The notes beneath the pieces were generated by a model, which was given only the letters and a program-made list of their open reading frames with translations, did not search any database and was not told the DNA's origin. From positions 62,001 through 126,000 of the forward strand of contig JAHBWI010000005.1 in the NCBI GenBank assembly GCA_019637075.1: a stretch of DNA of 64,000 nt, given 5' to 3'. Both the position numbers and the translations under genes were made by a program. Within the stretch, counting starts at the first letter, position 1, and each line of letters opens with the position of its first letter. The stretch is from Nitrospiraceae bacterium (lineage in GTDB: Bacteria; Nitrospirota; Nitrospiria; Nitrospirales; Nitrospiraceae). Positions 27,701 through 35,499 of the stretch are shown piece after piece.

Positions 27701-28890
27701 TTGCGGAAGTACCCGTCGACCTCTTGCGAGAAGGTATAGCGGTTCCCGTTGGGCATCAGCAGCGAGAGCGCGGCCGTGCCGATCCCGGAGATGTACAGGT
27801 TATAGTTGAACTCCCCGCCCATCCCGAACGATCCCACGCCTTGGGCCTCGGTCCGGTAGGACCGCATGATAGCGATCGGTAACACGCCAGGCAGGCCTAT
27901 GTCCGTTTTCTCAATGTTCAGCACGCCCGACGAGGGATCGACGGGATCGCCCGCGAAGAGAAAGCCCAGCAATTTGTAAATGAAGTCTTTCCAGGTCGCG
28001 TAACTCACACAAAACTTCGGCTGCCCCACGCCGGGGTCTGGGATGATGGTCTTGCCGTCGGGACTAACCGTGCCTTCGCCGTACTTCTTCCACTGATGGG
28101 AGTGGCTGGCGGGCTTGTCGGTCTTATCGTAGTACCAAAGATCCAGACGTGTGCCCGGCGGGGCCCCGAGATCGTTGGGATAGATCACCGGTACTGGCTT
28201 CGACGGGGTCCCACCACCGGGGTTGTCGAAGCTGAAGAGATAGACCGTCCGCGGCGCGGCATCTGGCGGCAGCGGAGGCACGCGATCCGGGGACAATGGG
28301 GTCACGGTCATTTCGGTCTGCGGGGTCCCGTCCGGGCCCAGGATCGTCGTGTCCTCGGGGATCGTGACAATCATCTCGGGGACCTCGGCTGGTTGAATCG
28401 TCATCCCCTTCCCAGGCGTCAGCCGATGACTCTTCTTTGTCGGCTCGATGACAAAGATCGGAGCCGGGACCTCGGTGAGGCCGCTGTCGGCAATCTCGAC
28501 CATCGCGGGGTCCGCATGCCAGGCCCCGGTCATGGTCGCATCGGCGAGTTTCTGCCGTTTCGCCAAGAGCCACTGCGGCTCCACGATGACGAGCTGGTTT
28601 CCGGCAGGCGGGTTGCTGAATCGATACACACCGCGCTCATCCGTCTGCGTTCGTAACGTGCCGAGCGAGACCGGCACATCCTTGAGCGGTTTCTTGTCGC
28701 GCGCCGAGAGGACCTGGCCAGTCACAATACGAACGGCATCGGATGCAGACGGCTGCTGCGCGTAAAGCAAATGGACGCTAGTCTGAAAGGGATCGAGAAA
28801 AGAAAGTGTGAGGCTGACGATGAGACTCGTGACGAATGACAGCCGATGGAGTACCAATGCGGGGAGTCGCCGTCGATGCGCTGCTCGCAA
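24799..28890 (-). CDS. Secreted RHS/YD-repeat protein with variable Cys-rich C-terminal tail
   Basis: This 1363-residue protein starts at TTG 28890, supported by GGAGG six bases upstream. Parts in order: a signal or anchor segment (about 17-45), a carboxypeptidase-regulatory-like domain (VTGQVLSARDKKPLKDVPVS, about 56-75), a Pro-rich region, an RHS front part (PGVLPIAIMRSYRTEAQGVG), roughly twenty YD repeats (about 450-1130, such as YSYDALHRLSTI), and the conserved RHS end YYYRARYYGPSILRFFGEDP followed by ADPLGD near 1243. The last 121 residues are unrelated to the repeats and contain nine cysteines. This is the layout of polymorphic toxins, where the repeat shell encloses a variable toxin. 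No Tat, T6SS PAAR or pore motif is seen. Confidence 0.88.
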   Translation of the reverse strand: MRAAHRRRLPALVLHRLSFVTSLIVSLTLSFLDPFQTSVHLLYAQQPSASDAVRIVTGQVLSARDKKPLKDVPVSLGTLRTQTDERGVYRFSNPPAGNQLVIVEPQWLLAKRQKLADATMTGAWHADPAMVEIADSGLTEVPAPIFVIEPTKKSHRLTPGKGMTIQPAEVPEMIVTIPEDTTILGPDGTPQTEMTVTPLSPDRVPPLPPDAAPRTVYLFSFDNPGGGTPSKPVPVIYPNDLGAPPGTRLDLWYYDKTDKPASHSHQWKKYGEGTVSPDGKTIIPDPGVGQPKFCVSYATWKDFIYKLLGFLFAGDPVDPSSGVLNIEKTDIGLPGVLPIAIMRSYRTEAQGVGSFGMGGEFNYNLYISGIGTAALSLLMPNGNRYTFSQEVDGYFRNQNYPFLKGARAQVFPDSHVEIRWKDGMTYVFGQPTGGAAWLMQQKDRYNNMITITRSSLNQRIDSIADQYGRTLKFGYTTTANQAGSALITSITDPMGRTVGYSYDALHRLSTITAPDGGVTIYTYDINNRLTTITDARGITYLTTLYYPSGLVAKQILADGGTYRFEYTLAGSTITQTKVTDPRGNPTTYTFNNYQFVSQIDAPGQTTQFQLQSSTNYLTQVTDALGRTTAYTYDSNGNVASITDPENNTTAFEYDTTYSRLTKITDAMTPANITTISYPSLTQTTITDPLGKVATIAYNSQGQPTSITDPLSHATTFEYDGFGNLKATVDALNNRTERTYDAISRLVGIKDPRGFVTTFRYDNANRVRRITDAKNGTTQLAYDLNGNLLTVTDAKNQTTTYTYDPMDRLATRKDALNRQESYQYDMAGNLTQFTDRKNQTTTFSYDALNRRTGATYPDAIVTFGYDAINRLTSVNDSVGGTITWTYDTVSGGHHPRVLETTTPGTVTVEYDEIGRRFKLSASGLTDTTYSYDNNSRLTGVTQGSQTVTLAYDDAGRRTSLTYPNGVVTSYGYDNANRLLTINHVKTPTTIEALTYQYDPTSNRISLNRANAAASLIPTAVSSNSYDAANEQTQFNGVTQTFDANGNLTNDGTNTYTWDARNRLTAISGGVTASFGYDGLGRRKTKTINGNTTGFWYDGNDILAELSGGTPSATYIRGLSIDEPYIRKGTSDEFYQVDALGSAVVLTNGAGSGQTTYGYQPFGMTTQSGTASSNPFQFTGREKDSTNQYYYRARYYGPSILRFFGEDPSRGRTSLNSFFAGLGSWLNSYSYAANNPIIYADPLGDAPQPTLPGVGIEGCKYYDEVAGRFGCNYHSSSGRFYCQRPQFNPCFTGYGPYSPVTRLVRQCLIVQDKEAMNDPSRQVCRKRPCPKRSAIVAYHKKCFAQYGISPSCFPEGFPFANDGEE

Positions 28891-28894
28891 TCAA

Positions 28895-28911
28895 CACCTC
28901 CGTTCGGAGTG
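28895..28911 (-). promoter_or_regulatory. Ribosome site of the RHS gene inside a small hairpin
   Basis: On the minus strand CACTCC, a GAAC loop and GGAGGTG can fold into a six-pair stem with a one-base bulge. GGAGG (28901-28897) is the Shine-Dalgarno site of the TTG start at 28890. Folding would hide it, a possible brake on toxin translation. The rare TTG start points the same way. Confidence 0.35.
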
Positions 28912-28984
28912 TACCGCGGAGGCTTCTACACGTTGCCCAACGAAACCACAAGATGAATTATGGCCCTACTGCTAGTGCTACTTA

Positions 28985-29019
28985 GACCTAGCGCGAAGCG
29001 ATACGGTTCAGGCTAGGTC
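28985..29019. repeat. 8-base inverted repeat upstream of the RHS gene
   Basis: GACCTAGC (28985-28992) and GCTAGGTC (29012-29019) are perfect reverse complements separated by 19 bases, about 100-130 bases upstream of the RHS start. It could be an operator half-site pair or chance. Confidence 0.4.
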
Positions 29020-29350
29020 AGCGCGGGCAGTGTTTTTGTCGATACTTTTGATCAGCGGCACTTGATTGAAGAATCCTGGTCAATAAATATTGGGTGGACA
29101 AGCTCAAGCTGCCGTAGATGCTTTTCGGCGGTTGAAACGGGAATGAACCAATCCCCACTTTTCTTTTCGACTACCTACTCTTTTAAGGCCACCTTCGTGG
29201 CGCAGCTATCGCGCCAGCTTGGCTGTCACTCATGCTGCTAAGCCATCCAAATGGATCTTGCTCATTCTTTGTATTTCCTCCGTGAAATGTGCGCTGGCTC
29301 TCCGCCTCCTGTGTGAGAGCCACCTTCATTTCAACCAAGGAGGAAACGCC

Positions 29351-29587
29351 ATGACTACTAACAACAAACCGATGCACACGCTGCGATGCGGCAACATCAA
29401 GGCGACGATCTGGCGGAACCAGAGCGAGAAAGGTCCGTTTTTCTCCACGACGTTCACCCGTCCGTTCAGAGATCAATCGGGTGTCTGGAGAAATGGCACG
29501 TCGTTCGGTTTGAACGATTTGGAAGCGCTCCTCACGGTAACCCAACAAGCCATGAAGTGGATTGCTGATCACATTCCAAAGCCGTAA
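29351..29587 (+). CDS. 78-residue orphan protein of a probable mobile island
   Basis: The frame starts at ATG 29351 behind a textbook ribosome site (AAGGAGG with eight bases to the start) and ends at TAA 29587. The product is soluble and basic: an N-terminal strand-rich part (LRCGNIKATIWRN, then GPFFSTTFTRPFRD and GTSFGLNDL) and a C-terminal helix (LLTVTQQAMKWIADHIPKP). I believe I have seen similar short proteins in integrative elements, but I recognise no named domain. It is divergent from the RHS gene and stands alone. Its excellent translation signal argues that it is expressed. Confidence 0.7.
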   Translation: MTTNNKPMHTLRCGNIKATIWRNQSEKGPFFSTTFTRPFRDQSGVWRNGTSFGLNDLEALLTVTQQAMKWIADHIPKP

Positions 29588-29614
29588 ATCGCCAGAGGGA
29601 GGCTCTTCATGGAA

Positions 29615-29629
29615 GGAGGGCTTCCCTCC
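29615..29629 (+). terminator. Candidate terminator after the 78-residue gene
   Basis: GGAGGG, a CTT loop and CCCTCC form a perfect six-pair hairpin 28 bases after the stop codon. There is no T-run after it, so termination would be weak or factor-assisted. Confidence 0.35.
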
Positions 29630-29964
29630 CAAGCTAATCTGATATGGCGGGACTATAGTGTGACAGCTAGGATTCAGTCGTCAGGTTTATGCCGCTACCC
29701 TGCAGAAACAATCGCCACGGAACTTATGATTTGCCAAGTAGTCTAGTCCATCCACCTTTGAGGCGTGAACAAGACCGGAGAAAACGATGTGGCGTCTTCT
29801 TCGGCTGCCAACGAATTTGGTGTCATTACGGTGTCAGCCAGACAACACAACTCACCTCAATACAGCTTAGTACCACCGAGGAAATTTGGCGGAGAGAGCG
29901 AGGCAATGCCGCTTTCAGAGCGGGTTCCCCGGATTAGCCACGTAATTTGTAGGAGGATTAGAAC
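29630..29964. other. Non-coding junction region next to the broken tRNA
   Basis: This stretch of about 335 bases has no frame with a ribosome site or recognisable product. It directly abuts the point where the tRNA-Gly sequence stops and is the DNA that replaced the tRNA 3' half, so it may hold decayed remains of an integrated element. Confidence 0.45.
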
Positions 29965-30004
29965 TGCTTGGGAAGCAAGGACTCTACCACTGAGCTACGC
30001 CCGC
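29965..30004 (-). pseudogene. Truncated tRNA-Gly(CCC): 5' half only
   Basis: Read on the minus strand from 30004 the sequence is a tRNA-Gly 5' half: acceptor strand GCGGGCG, TA, D arm GCTC-AGTGGTA-GAGT, anticodon stem CTTGC, loop TTCCCAA (anticodon CCC) and the first three bases of the other stem strand (GCA). Then the match ends; no variable region, proper T arm (only a degenerate GTTCTAATCC) or 3' acceptor strand follows. The gene cannot give a functional tRNA. Codon GGG could be read by tRNA-Gly(UCC). An intact promoter lies upstream. Confidence 0.8.
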
Positions 30005-30024
30005 CCCTCTCGAAGCGATGTTGA

Positions 30025-30054
30025 ATCCTACGCTGGCCGGTTCAGCTAAGTCAA
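30025..30054 (-). promoter_or_regulatory. Sigma-70 promoter of the broken tRNA-Gly
   Basis: On the minus strand TTGACT (30054-30049) and TAGGAT (30030-30025) are 18 bases apart and end about 20 bases before the tRNA 5' end. Both hexamers are close to consensus. This supports a once-working tRNA gene placed just after tyrS. Confidence 0.6.
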
Positions 30055-30070
30055 GGTAACCGCGGCGGAA

Positions 30071-31288
30071 TCACGCACGGTACTCGGCCACGGCGAACTT
30101 CCGGCGGCCGACCCGCATCCGTAAAATCTTCCCGGACTCCAAGGCGACCGTGCCGTTCACATCGGTCATCTTTCGTTCGTCGATTTCCACCCCACCCTGC
30201 GCGATCAAGCGCCGCGCCTCGCTCTTGCTTGGCACGAGTCCGGTTTTGGCTATCAAGTCGACGAGGCCGATGGCGGGTGCGGCGGCATCTTTCACATCGG
30301 CCGGGGTCAACTTCACGTGGGCATCCGGCTGCTCGGGAAATTCCCGGGCTTGGAATTTGTGTTGGAACGCCGCGCGCGCCGTGCGACCGGCTTCGGCCCC
30401 GTGGTAACGGGCCACGATCAATTCGGCCAGCGATTGCTTGGCTTCCATCGGATGGGCCGCACGGACCGCCCCCAGATCTTCAGTGGTCAACAATTCATAG
30501 TACCGGTGCATCAACGCATCGCTGATCGACATGACCTTGCCGAACATGTCGTCCGGTTGGTCCTCAAGGGCGATGTAGTTGCCCAGGCTTTTGCTCATCT
30601 TGCGGACCCCGTCGGTGCCCTCGAGCAGCGGCATTGTGATTACGACCTGAGCTTCCTGCCCGTAATCCCGTTGGAGATCGCGACCGACCAGGAGGTTAAA
30701 CTTCTGATCGGTGCCGCCCAGTTCCACATCCGCCTTCAGCACCACCGAATCATACCCTTGGATCAGCGGATACATGAATTCATGGATGCTGATCGGCCGC
30801 TGCTCGGTGTACCGCTTATGAAAATCTTCCCGTTCCAGCATGCGGGCCACGTTGTAATGGGCGCTCAATTGAATGAGCCCGTCGGCCGTCATCTGGCTCA
30901 TCCAGCGACTGTTGAATTCGACTTGGGTCCTTGCCGGGTCCAGGATCTTGAAAATCTGGCGCTCATAGGTCTTGGCGTTCTCGAGCACCTTCTCTTTGGA
31001 CAGCGCGACCCTGGTCTCGGATCGACCAGTCGGATCCCCGATCATGCCGGTGAAATCGCCGATTAGAAAGATCACTTGATGGCCGAGATCCTGAAAATGC
31101 TTCAGCTTGTGGATCAGGACCGTATGGCCCAGATGGAGATCCGGAGCCGTAGGGTCGAAGCCGGCCTTGATGCGCAATGGCCGCTGCTCCTTGATGGCGC
31201 GGGCAAGTTTCGTCTCGAGTTCGGTTTGCTGGATCACTTCCACGATGCCGCGAAGAATCAAGTCGAGTTGTTGCGCGAGGGATGTCAC
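30071..31288 (-). CDS. tyrS: Tyrosyl-tRNA synthetase
   Basis: TyrS attaches tyrosine to its tRNA in the cytoplasm. The 405-residue protein is a class I synthetase with [14 protein letters not shown] (HIGH variant HLGH, about residues 42-55), [17 protein letters not shown] (about 77-93) and KMSKS (about 235-239). The C-terminal S4 RNA-binding domain shows [18 protein letters not shown]. The start is GTG 31288 with an AAGGAA site in the eight-base gap after the ComEA-like gene. It is last in an apparent run lpdA, ComEA-like, tyrS. Confidence 0.97.
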   Translation of the reverse strand: MTSLAQQLDLILRGIVEVIQQTELETKLARAIKEQRPLRIKAGFDPTAPDLHLGHTVLIHKLKHFQDLGHQVIFLIGDFTGMIGDPTGRSETRVALSKEKVLENAKTYERQIFKILDPARTQVEFNSRWMSQMTADGLIQLSAHYNVARMLEREDFHKRYTEQRPISIHEFMYPLIQGYDSVVLKADVELGGTDQKFNLLVGRDLQRDYGQEAQVVITMPLLEGTDGVRKMSKSLGNYIALEDQPDDMFGKVMSISDALMHRYYELLTTEDLGAVRAAHPMEAKQSLAELIVARYHGAEAGRTARAAFQHKFQAREFPEQPDAHVKLTPADVKDAAAPAIGLVDLIAKTGLVPSKSEARRLIAQGGVEIDERKMTDVNGTVALESGKILRMRVGRRKFAVAEYRA

Positions 31289-31296
31289 AGTGTTCC

Positions 31297-31815
31297 TTAA
31301 TGGCGAGAGGGTACTTTGGTATTCGTGACCAGCACGAAGGGCCGCAGACGATCGAACTTCTTACGCCCGATGCCCTTGACCTGCTGCAATTCTTCCACGC
31401 TATGAAACGGACCGCGTGAGGTACGATGCTCCACGACGCGCTGCGCCAGCTTCGGCCCGATCCCCGGCAGTCCTTCAAGGTCCGTGACGCTGGCCCGATT
31501 CAGATCAACCCGACGTGATTCCGCGAGGCGAACCGGAGCGTCGGTCTGTGCCGGTTCCTGAACCGACTTCGCCTTCGCGACTGTCTCAGCCTGTTCTGTG
31601 CCGCGATCCGGCTTGACCTTGACCTCTGGACCCGGTGCGACCGCCGGGGGAGATGCCGGGATCGCAGCTGGAAGCGCCGAACGAACGGGAGGCTGAGATA
31701 CCGGTCGCGGAGGGGGCTCGGTCACCTGCCGTATCGGGGTCGTGGTTCCAATCCAGATGAGCGCTCCCAGCGTCACTCCCAACATGCTCAGCTTGATCAG
31801 GAGCGACCGGAGCAT
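31297..31815 (-). CDS. ComEA-like helix-hairpin-helix protein with membrane anchor
   Basis: The 172-residue product has a single N-terminal membrane segment ([18 protein letters not shown], about 6-23), a Pro/Ala/Lys-rich linker of about 80 residues and a C-terminal helix-hairpin-helix pair: [18 protein letters not shown] (about 103-120) and [12 protein letters not shown]. This is the plan of ComEA, which binds incoming DNA at the membrane during natural transformation. A role in DNA uptake is possible, but no other competence genes are in the window. Its start codon directly abuts the lpdA stop, so the two are probably translationally coupled. Confidence 0.8.
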   Translation of the reverse strand: MLRSLLIKLSMLGVTLGALIWIGTTTPIRQVTEPPPRPVSQPPVRSALPAAIPASPPAVAPGPEVKVKPDRGTEQAETVAKAKSVQEPAQTDAPVRLAESRRVDLNRASVTDLEGLPGIGPKLAQRVVEHRTSRGPFHSVEELQQVKGIGRKKFDRLRPFVLVTNTKVPSRH

Positions 31816-33234
31816 CTACGGAGCCTTTCTTGCCAAGTGTACCGCCCGGCCATGGACGTCCTCCATGGCCTCCATAAGTCCTTCAGCTAGCGTCGGGTGT
31901 GCATGGATCATGTCACCGACGGCCGTCGCGGTCGCCCCGACCTGCATGGCCAGTGCCGCCTCGTGCACCAGGTCGGCCGCATGGGCACCCAGAATATGTA
32001 CGCCGAGAATCCGATCCGTGGCCGCATCGGCGATGACTTTCACCAAGCCCTGGATATCACCGCTCGCCTGGGCTTTGCCCAATCCCCCGTAACGGAAGCG
32101 GCCGACCTTCAGCGCTTTTTGCGCATCCTGCCCGGCCGCCGCGCAACGATCCTGCGCTTGCTGCTCGGTCAATCCGACTCGTCCGATCTCAGGTAACGTA
32201 AAAATCCCCGCCGGGATGACGTCATAGTTGATGGTTTTCTCCATGCCGAGCAGATTTTCAACGGCGACCTTGCCCTGGGCCGAAGCCACATGGGCCAACA
32301 TGGCCTTGCCGACCACGTCGCCGATGGCATAGACGCCCGGCACATTTGTCTCCATGCGATCGTTGACGAGAATTTGTCCCCGTGACCCGACCTGAACCCC
32401 TGCGACCTCCAGGCCGATACCGTGAGAGTTGAATCCCCGGCCGACCGAGACCAGGAACTGCTCGGCATTGATCGACAATCCATCCCGCAGATGGGCCGTG
32501 ACGACCTCGGGATGCCTGACGACTTCCTCCACCGTCACCCCGGTGCGGACATCCACGCCGCGCTTCTTGAGCTCCCGCTCCATCATCTGACTGATTTCTT
32601 CGTCCTCAAGCGGAAGGAGGCGGGGCATTAATTCGATGATCGTGACCTGCGTACCTAACCCGCTGTAAAGCGACGCGAACTCACACCCCTCCACGCCCCC
32701 ACCGATGATGAGGAGGCTGGCGGGAATGCGCGGGAGGTCCAAGGCCTGCTTGCTCGTGATGATCTGCGCGCCGTCGATCGGGAACAGGGGCAAGTTCGGC
32801 CAAGAGGAGCCTGTGGCGATGATGAGACCATCGGCTGAGATTCGGGTTTCCGTCCCATCGGCTTTCTTTACCAGCACTGTCCTTGCGTCCAGCAACGCGC
32901 CTGTGCCTTCGACATGCTCAATCTTCCAGGTTTTGAAGAGAGTGCCGATGCCCTTGACCAAGGTGCCGACCACTTTGTTCTTACGAGCCACCATTACGGC
33001 CGGGTCGTACCGGATCGATCCCTCGAGCGTAATCCCGAAGTCTCGAGCCTTCTTGGCCTTGTCGCCCAACTCGACGACGGACAACAGCGCCTTGCTGGGG
33101 ATGCACCCCCAATTGAGGCACACGCCGCCCAACGCCTGGTTTTCGACCACGGTCACTCGCGCGCCCAATTGTGCGGCGCGGATCGCCGCGACATAGCCGC
33201 CGGGACCCGCACCGAGAATCGCAATGTGTTTCAT
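31816..33234 (-). CDS. lpdA: Dihydrolipoyl dehydrogenase
   Basis: The 472-residue flavoprotein reoxidises dihydrolipoamide with NAD+ in 2-oxoacid dehydrogenase and glycine cleavage complexes. It shows the FAD motif ILGAGPGGYVAAIRAAQLGA (from residue 4), the redox disulfide GGVCLNWGCIPSKALL (about 37-52), the NAD motif LLIIGGGVEGCEFASLYSGLG (split around residue 175), the FAD motif GVYAIGDV and the C-terminal HAHPTLAE with the catalytic histidine of the partner subunit. ATG 33234 was chosen because the fold starts there; 13 extra in-frame residues lie upstream. The nearby gcvH suggests it acts as the L protein of glycine cleavage. Confidence 0.94.
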   Translation of the reverse strand: MKHIAILGAGPGGYVAAIRAAQLGARVTVVENQALGGVCLNWGCIPSKALLSVVELGDKAKKARDFGITLEGSIRYDPAVMVARKNKVVGTLVKGIGTLFKTWKIEHVEGTGALLDARTVLVKKADGTETRISADGLIIATGSSWPNLPLFPIDGAQIITSKQALDLPRIPASLLIIGGGVEGCEFASLYSGLGTQVTIIELMPRLLPLEDEEISQMMERELKKRGVDVRTGVTVEEVVRHPEVVTAHLRDGLSINAEQFLVSVGRGFNSHGIGLEVAGVQVGSRGQILVNDRMETNVPGVYAIGDVVGKAMLAHVASAQGKVAVENLLGMEKTINYDVIPAGIFTLPEIGRVGLTEQQAQDRCAAAGQDAQKALKVGRFRYGGLGKAQASGDIQGLVKVIADAATDRILGVHILGAHAADLVHEAALAMQVGATATAVGDMIHAHPTLAEGLMEAMEDVHGRAVHLARKAP

Positions 33235-33342
33235 GGGGAATATCGAGACGTGATGCGTTGCTGAGCCGGTCAATGGACGAATGATCGAGGCCGTAAACGG
33301 AGCGAGCCTTCCGACTTCAGCCCATGACCGGCTTGCCGAAAT

Positions 33343-33729
33343 CTAGTGCTTTTGTTTCTTTAAGAAATCTTCATACTGCGCCGCGGTCATCAGACCATCG
33401 ACCTCCGCGCTGCTTGCGAGGTCGATGACGACCATCCATCCCTTGCCGTAGGGATCGGCATTGACCGCTTCCGGATGATCCTTCAAGTCGCTGTTGACCT
33501 TGCTGATCGTGCCGCTCACCGGCGTATAGATCGTGGACGTGGTCTTCGTCGACTCCACTTCACCGATCTGCTGTCCCGCGGTCACCTTGGCCCCAAGCTT
33601 CGGCAGGTCGATGAACACGATGTCACCCAGCGCCTCCTGCGCAAAGTGGCTGATGCCCACCGTGCCTTGTTGGCCTTGAACGCGAACCCACTCGTGTTCC
33701 TCATGGTAACGGAGATCCGACGGTATCAT
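33343..33729 (-). CDS. gcvH: Glycine cleavage system H protein
   Basis: GcvH carries the aminomethyl group on a lipoyl-lysine between the P, T and L proteins of glycine cleavage. The 128-residue length is typical. The N-terminus (DLRYHEEHEWVRVQG) and the lipoylation loop GEVESTKTTSTIYTPVSG (modified Lys near residue 63) are diagnostic, as is NADPYGKGWMVVI near residue 92. An AAAGGAG ribosome site precedes the ATG. It has its own promoter and an 88-base leader. lpdA follows 108 bases downstream on the same strand. GcvP and GcvT are not in the window; H protein can also donate lipoyl groups. Confidence 0.95.
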   Translation of the reverse strand: MIPSDLRYHEEHEWVRVQGQQGTVGISHFAQEALGDIVFIDLPKLGAKVTAGQQIGEVESTKTTSTIYTPVSGTISKVNSDLKDHPEAVNADPYGKGWMVVIDLASSAEVDGLMTAAQYEDFLKKQKH

Positions 33730-33801
33730 GCTGCTCCTTTAGACACGGACGAAAACGCTGTCCGTCCGCCTACTCGACTGATTTGATATCACGTAAGTTT
33801 T

Positions 33802-33852
33802 GGCGCCCTACCGATGGCGCCGGATCGTAAAAGGTGCGCCCGCTTTTGTCAA
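33802..33852 (-). promoter_or_regulatory. Sigma-70 promoter and hairpin leader of gcvH
   Basis: On the minus strand TTGACA (33852-33847) and TACGAT (33829-33824) are exactly 17 bases apart; the -35 box is a perfect match. The -35 overlaps the stop codon of the upstream lipoprotein gene. GGCGCC (33821-33816) and GGCGCC (33807-33802) form a six-pair hairpin at about the transcript start, and a second hairpin (ACGGAC/GTCCGT) sits just before the ribosome site. Confidence 0.65.
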
Positions 33853-35426
33853 GGAAGTGTCCCGCGGGCATCGGGCACAAACACCACATGCCGCAAGTCC
33901 GGCGTCCGCACTGTGCTGGCAAAACTTCCGAGTCCCATAAACATGCCCGACCGATCATCGCTGGGCGTCCTGACCAAGACCCAGGCCTGCGGTGGACTTT
34001 GTGGTACTCCCTTCACAGGCTGCACGACTTCTTGACTCCAGCCCTTGAACGACGTCGCCAGAACTCCGACCTCCGACGTCTCCCGCGGCGTTCCTCCCAA
34101 GAGCAGATCGAATCCGCGACGCTTCGCTTCCGCGGCATCTTCCCCAAAATTCATGAGCGCCGACGTGGGATTCGAAAAGGCTTCAGGATGAACTTCGAGG
34201 ATCACGCGCAGGCGCGGAGCAGCGGCCTGGATCTGTTTCTTGAAGGTCGTCAGGACGTCGAGTTCCTTGCGCGCCTTCCAGCCGACCCACCGCCAGAGAG
34301 TTTGGGTCGCAGCCGACGCCCCGGCATCCTGACGCAGCGAAATCTTTTCCCTCAATGCCTGAGCCACGTCCGCCGACGGTTGATGGAACTGCGTTTCAAA
34401 CTGGCGCAAGACCCCGTCGCTCACCTCATAGGGAAAGCTGTTCTCTCCCCTCGCACGAAAGACGAGACCATCGACGCCCGTCGCCGAGAGATCGACCAAG
34501 AGCTGATTGAGAAACGGCTGCAACGGCGAGGATAACAAATCCAGTTGCGTCCACGGGTGGACGGTCCTGCGCGTCGGATCATAGAGCATGACATGCCACT
34601 CTCGACGCGGGTTGTTCAACGGCGCATGGAAGAGATCGATCACCGCATAGACGGACAGCCCCAGTTCATGGGCAGGCGGAACAAGTTGGCTGTACCAATC
34701 TTGAAGTACCGGCGCCTGCTGCGTCGGGAAAAATGCTCCCTCGAGAGAATCCGGCACAGCCGGGTTGTCAGCGCCGGTCTGCGCACGGGGTCTGGTGAAG
34801 GACGCGTCCGGGCTCGCATCCAGCAAGATTGCCGTGATGCCCTGCGCGCTCAACTGTCGTACCCATTGATCGATCTGCGAGATTGCCGGCAAGCCATTGA
34901 ACGGCACATACAGCGCCGTATGCCCGGCCGCACTCCCACGCGATGGGGTGGGAAAACGCTGAATTTTTTCGATGCGGTCGGAGGCCCGCTCGGCATAGCT
35001 GCCCAATTTGTTTTTCGGGGTACCTTCGGGACCGGCGACTGCGCGATATTCCTTCAAGGCCGCAGGGATATCGCCCATTTGCTCATAGGCCTGCCCAAGA
35101 TCCCATCGAGCTTCAACCGTGCGGCGGGATTGCGGGTAGATCGTCAGGTAACGGCTGTAGAGTTGAATGGCAGAGGCATACCGACCGTCGGAAAAGGCAT
35201 TCGTCGCCTGCTGCCAGAGTCGGGTTTCGGCTTCGACCGTGGGATCGTCGGACGGCCGCGGCAATGTGCCGCCATCGCGCGTCACGCACCCCCCCGCCAA
35301 GGCGGCGAGCAGTGGCAGGAAGAAGATAACCCGAAGCACCGTCGCGTGCGGCGCCCTGCGGATGGGATTTACTTTAGTCTTCCAGCCGTGTGCAGCATTA
35401 GCCGTAACCAAGTAACCGAAGGTCAT
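33849..35426 (-). CDS. TPR lipoprotein with PgaB-like glycoside hydrolase domain
   Basis: The 525-residue product has a lipoprotein signal (FFLPLLAALAGGC, Cys about residue 47). TPR units follow (about 70-155: AIQLYSRYLTIYPQSRRTVE and LGQAYEQMGDIPAALKEY). The larger C-terminal part has the order of the PgaB C-terminal domain: WVRQLSAQGITAILLDASPD, FFPTQQAPVLQDWYSQLV, YAVIDLF, and GVDGLVFRAR. PgaB modifies poly-N-acetylglucosamine in the periplasm; its deacetylase half is absent here. An envelope role in polysaccharide processing is likely but the substrate is unknown. The sequence is intact and ends on the gcvH promoter. Confidence 0.6.
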   Translation of the reverse strand: MTFGYLVTANAAHGWKTKVNPIRRAPHATVLRVIFFLPLLAALAGGCVTRDGGTLPRPSDDPTVEAETRLWQQATNAFSDGRYASAIQLYSRYLTIYPQSRRTVEARWDLGQAYEQMGDIPAALKEYRAVAGPEGTPKNKLGSYAERASDRIEKIQRFPTPSRGSAAGHTALYVPFNGLPAISQIDQWVRQLSAQGITAILLDASPDASFTRPRAQTGADNPAVPDSLEGAFFPTQQAPVLQDWYSQLVPPAHELGLSVYAVIDLFHAPLNNPRREWHVMLYDPTRRTVHPWTQLDLLSSPLQPFLNQLLVDLSATGVDGLVFRARGENSFPYEVSDGVLRQFETQFHQPSADVAQALREKISLRQDAGASAATQTLWRWVGWKARKELDVLTTFKKQIQAAAPRLRVILEVHPEAFSNPTSALMNFGEDAAEAKRRGFDLLLGGTPRETSEVGVLATSFKGWSQEVVQPVKGVPQSPPQAWVLVRTPSDDRSGMFMGLGSFASTVRTPDLRHVVFVPDARGTLP

Positions 35427-35499
35427 CCAGGATATACTCCAATCAAGTCATGGAGAGGCTCTATTTTGGAACCACACTATATGATGGGTTCTACGGGTT

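Larger units (their letters stand above)
28891..29350. other. Intergenic region upstream of the RHS gene
   Basis: About 460 bases separate the divergent RHS gene and the 78-residue orphan gene. Apart from the ribosome-site hairpin and one inverted repeat (both listed) I see no gene, tRNA or terminator. The base composition is lower in GC than the housekeeping parts, as in the rest of the island. Confidence 0.5.

Noticed and set aside
29880-29935. A minus-strand stretch ending CTCTCCGCCA that looks like a tRNA-Ser 3' end
   Set aside because: There is no TTC-A T-loop and no matching acceptor strand, and the anticodon-like part lacks the invariant T33. Not enough to call a tRNA.
33730-33848. 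Glycine riboswitch before gcvH
   Set aside because: The leader is only about 90 bases with two short hairpins. The tandem glycine aptamer is much longer and its conserved core is not visible.
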